A stretch of 16,623 nucleotides of DNA from an uncultured Faecalibacterium sp. (GTDB taxonomy: Bacteria; Bacillota; Clostridia; Oscillospirales; Ruminococcaceae). The stretch spans positions 1 to 16,623 of the forward strand of contig CAKSTO010000049.1 in NCBI GenBank assembly GCA_934501115.1, written 5' to 3'. Below the pieces are notes generated by a model. It was not told the DNA's origin. It saw only the letters and a list, made by a program, of their open reading frames with translations, and did not search any database. Position numbers and translations under genes: made by a program. Position 1 is the first letter of the stretch; each line of letters begins with the position of its first letter. Positions 1 to 4,558 of this stretch are shown here, in pieces.

Positions 1-275
1 CGGGGCGGCACCTCGGAGGTGTCCTTGCGGATGGCGTAGTCGATGCCGTACTTTTTGGCATAGCGTTCCAGCCCACGGATGCCGGTCTTGCTGATCTCCA
101 CGCTGGACACACCCCGGTTTTGCCGCAGAAGGGTGCGGACGCTTTGCTTACCTTGGGATGCTTTGGACTGGTACAGCCGAAACGCCGCTTTTACTGCCCG
201 CAGGACGGTCCGGGCTGACAGCTTTGTGGTGGAGATCATAATGTTGAATGACTTCTGTTCGATTTCTTCCTGCAC
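1..275 (-). CDS. PcfB/DUF3801 family conjugation-associated protein (3' end outside window)
   Basis: About the first 91 residues are visible. The N-terminus (QEEIEQKSFNIMIST, then TKLSARTVLRAVKAAF) and the later stretch with KQSVRTLLRQN, GVSSVEI and ERYAKKYGIDYAIRKD match what I know of the PcfB/DUF3801 family, which is encoded beside the VirD4-like coupling protein in Gram-positive conjugative elements such as pCF10. The molecular role is poorly known; a part in DNA transfer is inferred from context. Start choice: GGAGG lies 8 bases before the GTG at 275, but only 2 bases before an in-frame ATG at 281, so GTG is preferred; it also gives the usual family N-terminus (M-Q-E-E). The gene begins 30 bases after the DUF3846 gene and is probably co-transcribed with it. 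Confidence 0.8.
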   Translation of the reverse strand, partial: MQEEIEQKSFNIMISTTKLSARTVLRAVKAAFRLYQSKASQGKQSVRTLLRQNRGVSSVEISKTGIRGLERYAKKYGIDYAIRKDTSEVPP

Positions 276-305
276 TGCCATCACCTCCCGTGCAGCAGGG
301 TGATT

Positions 306-743
306 TTAGCGGTCATGCTCTGCCGGAGGCTTGGTGTGGGGCTTTTCTGCCGGAGGTTCATCAGGCACCGGCAGCACCAGCAGACGGTTGCCCAGTTTCA
401 GAAAGGCTTCCGGCTGATGAAAAAGCTGCTCATATTTCTGCGCCATCTCCGGGATCAGGGATGCAAAATCCTCCTCGCCCAGACCCACCACCAGAAAGTC
501 TCCGGCAACGGCATCGTACATCTGCCCGTTTTCATCCCGCAGGGCACGGTTCAAGGGCAGACCCATGAGCTTACCATCGTCATTGCAGATGATAGCCACC
601 GGGTCTGCAAAGGGGTAAACAGCAGCAATCGTGCCGCCCACCGCCTCCTGCAAGGCTTTCAGGTTGTTGTCAATCTCGACCTGCTGCGGATGCTGTCCCG
701 GTGCAATTTTCAGCACCGAAAGGGTATTTTCATTCTGTTCCAT
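306..743 (-). CDS. DUF3846 domain protein of conjugative elements
   Basis: A 145-residue soluble protein. The core (VLKIAPGQHPQ, then LKALQEAVGGTIAAVYPF, ICNDDGKLMGLPLNRALRD, and DFLVVGLGEEDFASL) fits the DUF3846 family, which I know mainly from conjugative elements and phages of Firmicutes; its function is unknown. The C-terminal 25 residues are Pro/Glu/Lys-rich and probably disordered. Start choice: GAGGAG lies 7 bases before the ATG at 743, and only 1 base before the in-frame ATG at 749, so 743 is preferred over any longer form. The start lies inside the end of the preceding small ORF (14-base overlap), which suggests translational coupling in one operon. Confidence 0.8.
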   Translation of the reverse strand: MEQNENTLSVLKIAPGQHPQQVEIDNNLKALQEAVGGTIAAVYPFADPVAIICNDDGKLMGLPLNRALRDENGQMYDAVAGDFLVVGLGEEDFASLIPEMAQKYEQLFHQPEAFLKLGNRLLVLPVPDEPPAEKPHTKPPAEHDR

Positions 744-867
744 TATCATTCTCCTCAAAGATGGCGCTCTCCTGCCCGGCATGGGCAGCGTTCAGCAAAG
801 CCGCCACGAAGAATCCGAAAAAGGCACCCGCTTCAAAAAAAGCGAAACCGATAAAAAAGTTCAGCAT
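730..867 (-). CDS. Small hydrophobic protein, probable single-pass membrane peptide (45 aa)
   Basis: A 45-codon ORF starts at ATG 867 with GAGG 6 bases upstream, 8 bases after the stop of the previous gene, and ends at TGA 730, inside the next gene. Residues 2-28 (LNFFIGFAFFEAGAFF followed by GFFVAALLNAA) form one hydrophobic segment. The tail (GQESAIFEENDNGTE) is acidic. One-helix proteins of this size and position are common in Tn1549-like elements (DUF3789 is one such family); membership here is only inferred from layout and hydropathy. Tight spacing on both sides and an own ribosome site support it being real. Confidence 0.6.
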   Translation of the reverse strand: MLNFFIGFAFFEAGAFFGFFVAALLNAAHAGQESAIFEENDNGTE

Positions 868-875
868 GGCACACC

Positions 876-1325
876 TCAGTCGATGCAGATGCAGGTCAGC
901 TTCTGGTCGTCTGCCATCAGGGTGGTGCTGTGACTTTCCAGATAGGTCTGAAAGCGGTAAATATCCTCCACCGTCAGGGATACGATGGCGCTGTGCCCAT
1001 CGGTGCGGTAGAAAATGACCGGGCCGGTCAGGTATCGCTTGCCTGCCAGCTTGAGGACCTGCGCCGGATTGTAGCTGATAAACAGCGGCGCACCCTTCAC
1101 GGATATCAGGGCATCGTCCTCGTCAAAACAAGGCAGAATGGAAGGGGCATCCTCCTCCATGATAATGGTCAGTTCCATGTCCGGGCCGATGGCGGCAAGG
1201 TAGACATTCTCGCTTGCCATTTCGCTCAAACAGGATGCCGCCTGTTTCAGCATGGTCAGGATGTTCACATCCACAGTAATCTGCGGAGCATGGGGTGCGG
1301 AGTGAAAAGGAATCGTATTGTTCAT
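876..1325 (-). CDS. Hypothetical protein of the conjugative element (149 aa)
   Basis: I do not recognise this family. It encodes 149 residues with no signal peptide or membrane segment, and looks like an alpha/beta domain. Visible landmarks are VDVNILTMLKQAASCLSEMA near the N-terminus, an acidic patch (MEEDAPSILPCFDEDDAL), and SYNPAQVLKLAGKRYLTG in the second half. The C-terminus ends CICID. The start at 1325 is chosen because GGAGG lies 8 bases before it; a 32-residue upstream extension would run through the terminator stem and has no support. The gene starts 28 bases after a terminator that closes the parB transcript, so it needs either read-through or an unseen promoter. Downstream it leads into the small ORF, DUF3846 and PcfB genes. 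Confidence 0.7.
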   Translation of the reverse strand: MNNTIPFHSAPHAPQITVDVNILTMLKQAASCLSEMASENVYLAAIGPDMELTIIMEEDAPSILPCFDEDDALISVKGAPLFISYNPAQVLKLAGKRYLTGPVIFYRTDGHSAIVSLTVEDIYRFQTYLESHSTTLMADDQKLTCICID

Positions 1326-1352
1326 AGGCGTTACCTCCAAATTTTTGCAAAC

Positions 1353-1374
1353 AAAAAAGACCCCATCGGGTCTT
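1353..1374 (-). terminator. Intrinsic terminator after parB
   Basis: On the minus strand the stem AAGACCC / GGGTCTT with loop GATG (1357-1374) is followed by a T run. It starts 11 bases after the parB stop codon, so it closes the repA-parA-parB unit. The next gene's ribosome site is only about 15 bases further on, so it may also act as a partial terminator setting expression of the downstream genes. Confidence 0.75.
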
Positions 1375-1384
1375 ACGTTATGGG

Positions 1385-2317
1385 TCAGCGCTCGTTGCGG
1401 CGTTGCTGCTTTTTCTGCCACGCATCCAGAAGCTGGATGATCTTCTCCTCCATCTGTTTGGGCGTGTAGCTGCGGGGGAAATACTTCCGCAGGGTCTCGT
1501 TTTTGATGGTCACGGTGTCTTTCTCGCTCTTTTTCTCCTGTCCCATCACATCAAAGGCTTTTTCGTAGCTGAACTCTCCCTGCTGTGCCATCTTTTTCAG
1601 TTGCTGCGCCTGCGATAAGGACGGCGCATTCTGGGTGTCCTCCATGGCTTCTAAAAAATCCCGCTGTTGGCTTTCGTCCAGATAGGACAGCTCCACAGCG
1701 GGATTAAAGGAAATTTTCTTTTCGTCTACCATGTCCAGCAGTTCGGGAACAAGGTTTGTCAGGCGGATGAAACGCTGGATTTGATTGCGGCTTTCACCAA
1801 GTTCTTCGGCCATGATTTGGTCGGAACGTTTTTGTGTCCCAATTTGGGACACATTTTCTTTTGACGGTCTACCGCTAGTTCTTCGCATGGCATCCAGTTT
1901 CATCTTGTACGCCAAGGCACGTTCACTGGGCAGGATGTGTTCACGCTGCAAATTGGAATCCACCATCAATATCACAGCAGCATCGTCCGACATCTGCCGC
2001 ACAATGACCGGCAGGGTATCCAGCCCGGCAAGTTTAGCCGCATACTGACGGCGGTGCCCGGAGATGATCTCGTAGCCGTCACCGTCCGGGCGAGGGCGGG
2101 CAATCAGCGGAGCCAGCACACCGTACTGTGCGATACTCTCCACCGTCCGGGTCATGGCTTCATCGTCCAGCACCTTGAAAGGGTGGTTGGTGAAGGGGTG
2201 CAGCGCATCAATGGGAATCTGCTGTACCTGCTCCCGCTGTTCCTCCTGTCGGTTTTCCTCGGTGGAAAACAGGTCATCTAGCCCTTTCAGAGCTAAGTTT
2301 CCGCTGTCGATCGGCAT
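1385..2317 (-). CDS. parB: ParB-family DNA-binding partition protein
   Basis: A 310-residue ParB/Spo0J-type protein, the centromere-binding half of a ParAB segregation system. Residues about 31-125 form the ParB N-terminal domain with the arginine motif GHRR at 87-90 and the following helix SNLQREHILPSE (121-132), seen in CTP-using ParB proteins. A helix-turn-helix is visible at about 166-185 (DQIMAEELGESRNQIQRF). The C-terminus is Lys/Gln/Arg-rich. The start at 2317 is chosen because GGAGG lies 9 bases upstream; a longer version would read back far into parA. The first 44 bases overlap the end of parA, so the two are translationally coupled. No classical parS palindrome was found in the window. 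Probable role: segregation or stability of the element when excised or replicating. Confidence 0.9.
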   Translation of the reverse strand: MPIDSGNLALKGLDDLFSTEENRQEEQREQVQQIPIDALHPFTNHPFKVLDDEAMTRTVESIAQYGVLAPLIARPRPDGDGYEIISGHRRQYAAKLAGLDTLPVIVRQMSDDAAVILMVDSNLQREHILPSERALAYKMKLDAMRRTSGRPSKENVSQIGTQKRSDQIMAEELGESRNQIQRFIRLTNLVPELLDMVDEKKISFNPAVELSYLDESQQRDFLEAMEDTQNAPSLSQAQQLKKMAQQGEFSYEKAFDVMGQEKKSEKDTVTIKNETLRKYFPRSYTPKQMEEKIIQLLDAWQKKQQRRNER

Positions 2318-3134
2318 CCGCCAGCACCTCCTTTGCAAGAGATTTGTAGGCTTCTGCCACCTTGCCCTTGGGGTCATAGGCAAAGATGCTTTTGCCTGCC
2401 GCACTGGTTTCTGCTGCTCGGACGGACCGTGGGATGGTCTGCTCGAACACCTTCAGGTGCTTTCCGTATGCCTGCCGGATCAGATTGCTGATTTGCTTTC
2501 CGTAGTTGGTGCGGTTGTCGGTCATGGTCAGCAAAATACCCTCGATTTTCAGTTTCGGATTGATCTGCCGCCGGACCTTCTGCACCGTCTGCAAAAGCTG
2601 TTCCAGACCTTTTGCGGAAAGGTACTGTGCCTGCACCGGATTCAAGGCAGCGTCTGCCGCCGCCAGCGCGTTGATGGTGAGCATTCCCAGCGAGGGCATA
2701 CAGTCCAGCAGAATAAAATCGTACTCCCGCTTGGCACTGTCCAGCACTTGTTTCAGCATCTTTTCCCGGTTCATGCTGTTTACCAGAGCCACTTCCAGCC
2801 CTGCCAGTTCGATATTGGCAGGGATCAGGTCAACGCCCTCTGCATGGTGCAGAATGCCCTCGCCGGGCTGGATGGGCTGGTCGTTCATGGCTTTCTGCAT
2901 AAGGGTGGACAATGTGGTGGACAGCTCATCCGGCTGCTGCCAGCCCATACTGATGGTAAGTGAACCCTGCGGGTCAACATCCACCAGCAGAACCTTTTTG
3001 CCCTCCATTGCCAGACCGATACCAAGATTTTCACAGGTAGTGGTCTTGGCCGTGCCGCCTTTTTGGTTTACGATGGCGATTGTGGTAGCTTTCTTTGCGA
3101 TAACATCACCCCGCTTTCGGAGAGCCACGCGCAA
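2274..3134 (-). CDS. parA: ParA-family partition ATPase
   Basis: A 286-residue ParA/Soj-type ATPase that would drive segregation with ParB. The deviant Walker A motif is QKGGTAKTTT (residues 24-33), followed by the switch DVDPQGSLT (52-60) and a Walker B strand ending ILLD. Walker A has Ala where Gly is commonest before the second Lys; this is tolerated in some ParA proteins. Start choice is uncertain: the frame opens with TTG at 3134 and GTG at 3128, neither with a good ribosome site, and the conserved domain begins only at about residue 14. The reading frame overlaps the end of repA by 23-29 bases, so initiation may depend on ribosomes arriving from repA. The end overlaps parB by 44 bases. 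Confidence 0.9.
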   Translation of the reverse strand: MRVALRKRGDVIAKKATTIAIVNQKGGTAKTTTCENLGIGLAMEGKKVLLVDVDPQGSLTISMGWQQPDELSTTLSTLMQKAMNDQPIQPGEGILHHAEGVDLIPANIELAGLEVALVNSMNREKMLKQVLDSAKREYDFILLDCMPSLGMLTINALAAADAALNPVQAQYLSAKGLEQLLQTVQKVRRQINPKLKIEGILLTMTDNRTNYGKQISNLIRQAYGKHLKVFEQTIPRSVRAAETSAAGKSIFAYDPKGKVAEAYKSLAKEVLADADRQRKLSSERAR

Positions 3135-3972
3135 AGTCGTGGTTCGTTTTGTTCTGATAGTAGAGGTTCATGGTGGTGGGCGCATTGTAGAGCATCGCCA
3201 GCAAATACTGCTTCATGTTCCGCACCGGGGCAGTGTTTTCTGCCAGCGAATCCAGCACGAAACGGATGTGGTCAGCGTTCAGCTTTTTCAGCCGGCTGCG
3301 TACCACCTCGGCAGGCTTGTCATCTCCGGCAATCCTCAACATCTTGCGTTTGGTGGAGCAGGTGTCCACAAGCAAGTCCACAATTTGATAGATGGTGTCC
3401 TCATCATCCGGGCAAAGCCGGAGCAGCAGTTCGACCTCCAATGCCTGATAAAAATAATCTTCGAGTTGTTCTCTGTCCGATTCATCCGGGAGGAAAGGAT
3501 TGTTCCTCTCTGTTTTATTCTTATCAGTCTTATTAGATTGCGGTTTTGGCTGCACCTGAACTGCATTTTCAGCAGCACAGGAATTGCTGTTTGCGCAATT
3601 CTGTACTTGTGCTTTTGGCGGCAGTCCAGACGAAAAGTTCTTGACATAGATCAAGCTGGGTCTGCCCAGCCCTCGCCGTTTGCGCTCAATAAGATTGGCC
3701 TGTTCCAGTTCCCGGAACAGCTTGACCGCCTTGTGTTCGGCGCAGCAGAGAGATTCCTGCACTTCCCGGACAGTGTAGATGATATACACGCGCCCCTGCT
3801 CGTCCAGCCATCCGTTCTTGACCGACAGGCTCATGCGGTCCAGTAAGATGCCGTACAGCGTCCGGGCATCGGTGGAGAGCTGCCGGAAACGGCTGTCCTG
3901 AAAGAGTGCTTTCGGGATGCGGAAGTAGGAGAACAACTCGCCCGACTGACCGTAGAAGTAGTCCAGCGTCAT
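3106..3972 (-). CDS. repA: Replication initiator protein RepA (RepA_N family)
   Basis: A 288-residue initiator. Residues about 5-85 carry the RepA_N winged-helix signature (YFRIPKALFQDSRF, LSTDARTLYGILLDRM, then SVKNGWLDEQGRVYI), followed by a second winged-helix half (VQESLCCAEHKAVKLFRELEQ, LIERKRRGLGRPSLIYVKNF). A polar linker at about 135-175 leads to a C-terminal helical domain of the type often annotated DUF6017 in clostridial elements. Such proteins start replication of plasmids and of excised conjugative elements. Start choice: ATG 3972 has GAGG 9 bases upstream; the same frame upstream has no start codon near the stronger AAGGAGG site, which instead serves a 14-codon leader ORF whose stop overlaps this start (ATGA). 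The end overlaps parA. Confidence 0.9.
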   Translation of the reverse strand: MTLDYFYGQSGELFSYFRIPKALFQDSRFRQLSTDARTLYGILLDRMSLSVKNGWLDEQGRVYIIYTVREVQESLCCAEHKAVKLFRELEQANLIERKRRGLGRPSLIYVKNFSSGLPPKAQVQNCANSNSCAAENAVQVQPKPQSNKTDKNKTERNNPFLPDESDREQLEDYFYQALEVELLLRLCPDDEDTIYQIVDLLVDTCSTKRKMLRIAGDDKPAEVVRSRLKKLNADHIRFVLDSLAENTAPVRNMKQYLLAMLYNAPTTMNLYYQNKTNHDFARGSPKAG

Positions 3973-4013
3973 TTGGTGTGACCTCGGATTTTCAACTGTG
4001 TAGGTGTGCTCAT
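3969..4013 (-). CDS. Leader peptide upstream of and overlapping repA (14 aa)
   Basis: A 14-codon ORF (MSTPTQLKIRGHTK) begins at ATG 4013. It has the best ribosome site in this region, AAGGAGG at 4022-4028 with 8-base spacing. Its TGA stop (3971-3969) overlaps the repA ATG (3972-3970) as ATGA, the usual layout for stop-restart coupling. Known parallel: in IncFII-type plasmids translation of a short leader controls RepA synthesis. That this ORF does the same is inferred. The peptide itself has no recognisable motif, so its translation rather than its product is likely what matters. Confidence 0.55.
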   Translation of the reverse strand: MSTPTQLKIRGHTK

Positions 4014-4040
4014 GTGGAAAACCTCCTTCCCAATTTCTAC

Positions 4041-4077
4041 AAAAGAAAAAGCTCACCTTCCTTTTTTGAAAGTGAGC
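4041..4077 (-). terminator. Terminator-like hairpin (attenuator) in the repA leader
   Basis: On the minus strand the stem GCTCACTTTC / GAAGGTGAGC (one G-T pair, 4051-4060 with 4068-4077) encloses a 7-base A-rich loop and is followed directly by TTTTTCTTTT (4050-4041). This is a full intrinsic terminator pointing toward repA, placed between the candidate promoters and the leader ribosome site. It has no T run on the other strand, so it does not serve a rightward transcript. It most likely attenuates repA transcription; no antisense RNA promoter could be identified with confidence. Confidence 0.65.
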
Positions 4078-4100
4078 CATGTAAAGCAAAAATGGTAACA

Positions 4101-4150
4101 GTAGGTGTCGAGTTTCGTAGGTGAAAATTTTCACCTACCGTTTCACCTAC
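4101..4150. repeat. Four GTAGGTG heptamers, two in each orientation, around a perfect palindrome
   Basis: GTAGGTG occurs at 4101-4107 and 4117-4123, and its complement CACCTAC at 4132-4138 and 4144-4150. The middle pair forms a perfect 22-base palindrome (arms GTAGGTGAAAA, 4117-4138). Three of the four copies extend to GTAGGTGAAA. The cluster lies between candidate repA promoters and the attenuator. It looks like a binding site for the initiator or a repressor, or part of a replication origin. Confidence 0.7.
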
Positions 4151-4165
4151 AAAGAGCCGTTTTAG

Positions 4166-4194
4166 AGACTAAAAGACACCAAAAGTTACGTCAA
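4166..4194 (-). promoter_or_regulatory. Candidate repA promoter P2 with palindrome over the -10
   Basis: Minus strand: TTGACG (4194-4189), 17-base spacer, TAGTCT (4171-4166). The -35 is near consensus and the -10 is weak. A palindrome TTTTAG-AGA-CTAAAA (4160-4174) covers the -10 and could be an operator. The start of transcription would fall just before the GTAGGTG cluster. Confidence 0.35.
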
Positions 4195-4218
4195 AGTACA
4201 CAAAGGCACTTTTATGAA

Positions 4219-4246
4219 ATTATCAGATAGTCACAAGATTTCACAA
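4219..4246 (-). promoter_or_regulatory. Candidate repA promoter P1
   Basis: Minus strand: TTGTGA (4246-4241), 16-base spacer, GATAAT (4224-4219, five of six consensus bases). The -35 lies in a direct repeat (TCACAAGA at 4231-4238 and 4241-4248, period 10) that may bind a regulator. It is AT-rich and lies inside the element end, so repA would carry its own promoter wherever the element inserts. Confidence 0.4.
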
Positions 4247-4276
4247 GAAAAATGGGATTTCAAAATTAGCGATGTT

Positions 4277-4318
4277 CTCATAACCGCTTGGTCCCGGGTT
4301 CAAGTCCTGGCTGGCCCA
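4277..4318 (+). other. Attachment-site remnant: 3' half of a tRNA with CAU anticodon
   Basis: Read on the plus strand: anticodon loop CTCATAA (4277-4283, anticodon CAT), 3' anticodon stem CCGCT, variable TGGTC, T stem CCGGG (4294-4298), T loop TTCAAGT, T stem CCTGG, acceptor CTGGCCC (4311-4317) and discriminator A. CCA is not encoded. The 5' half is absent: the base-pairing partner AGCGG is replaced by ATGTT, and no GGGCCAG acceptor strand is found upstream. This is what remains on the far flank after an element integrates into a tRNA 3' end, with an intact copy expected at the other end. The tRNA is Met or Ile2; the loop and the TTGGTC...GGTTCAAGTCC stretch resemble Ile2. Confidence 0.8.
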
Positions 4319-4381
4319 TAGAAAAAAAGGTACCCCCTAGGGGTGCCTTTTTTTCTATATTCAGGGCCGCCAGGACTTGAA
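4299..4381. repeat. 83-base near-perfect palindrome including the tRNA 3' end and terminator
   Basis: TTCAAGTCCTGGC (4299-4311) pairs perfectly with GCCAGGACTTGAA (4369-4381). GGCCC (4313-4317) pairs with GGGCC (4364-4368). Then 4318-4336 pairs with 4340-4358 with one G-T wobble, around the loop CTA. Only one base (4312) and five bases (4359-4363) bulge out, giving about 37 pairs. The right arm copies the tRNA T-loop region but not a pairing T stem, so it is not a second tRNA. Confidence 0.75.
4322..4354. terminator. Bidirectional terminator after the tRNA remnant
   Basis: Stem GGTACCCC (4329-4336) and GGGGTGCC (4340-4347), loop CTA, flanked by an A run on the left and a T run on the right, so it can work on both strands. 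It begins four bases after the tRNA 3' end and is presumably the original terminator of the disrupted tRNA gene. Confidence 0.8.
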
Positions 4382-4489
4382 CAGCACGGCACTGCCGAAG
4401 GCAGGGCAAACAACAGCCCAGTGGGCTGTTGTTTAGTGCGCGGGTCCCAGCGGCTAGGAATGTCAAAAAGTGTCGGATGCAGTTCATGA
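4382..4489. other. Gene-free junction segment with two short hairpins
   Basis: No supported gene. It contains CTGCC-GAA-GGCAG (4392-4404) and a perfect 12-pair hairpin AAACAACAGCCC-AGT-GGGCTGTTGTTT (4408-4434) lacking a clear T tail on either strand. A minus-strand reading frame across the region is a shadow of the tRNA sequence. Confidence 0.5.
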
Positions 4490-4543
4490 CAAACAAAAGG
4501 CATCTGCAGCGGTTTCGGTCAACGAAACAGCGCCGCAGATGCC
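4490..4543 (-). terminator. Terminator of the opp operon
   Basis: GGCATCTGC (4499-4507) pairs with GCAGATGCC (4535-4543), with further inner pairing of CGAAAC and GTTTCG arms. On the minus strand it is followed by TTTTGTTTG (4498-4490). It starts 16 bases after the oppF stop codon. Confidence 0.8.
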
Positions 4544-4558
4544 TTTCTCATTTTGCTC

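Larger units (their letters stand above)
1..4318. mobile_element. End of an integrated conjugative element (partial, continues left of window)
   Basis: The block holds a RepA_N-type initiator, ParA, ParB, a DUF3846 protein and a PcfB/DUF3801 protein in one direction. Established knowledge: this set is typical of the replication/partition end of Tn1549-like integrative conjugative elements of clostridia. Its right boundary coincides with a tRNA 3' half at 4277-4318, the classic scar of tyrosine-recombinase integration into a tRNA gene. The genes right of the boundary are housekeeping and transport genes. Base composition drops sharply to AT-rich between about 4040 and 4270. No integrase, relaxase or VirB4/VirD4 gene is visible, so mobility itself is inferred; those genes would lie beyond position 1. 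The exact crossover base cannot be set from one end alone. Confidence 0.8.

Noticed and set aside
1326..1421. Upstream extension of the 149-residue protein by 32 residues
   Set aside because: It would translate the terminator stem and has no ribosome site, while GGAGG is well placed before the ATG at 1325.
4261..4318. A complete tRNA gene on the plus strand
   Set aside because: The 5' acceptor, D arm and 5' anticodon stem are missing; bases before the loop do not pair with CCGCT.
4364..4460. A second, minus-strand tRNA whose 3' end would be the inverted TTCAAGTCCTGGC copy
   Set aside because: The bases before the T loop do not pair with CCTGG and no matching acceptor or anticodon arm is found.
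4278..4496. Minus-strand 72-residue reading frame ending in MGQPGLEPGTKRL
   Set aside because: It reads through the terminator and the antisense of the tRNA 3' half; this ending is a well-known artefact of translating tRNA complement.
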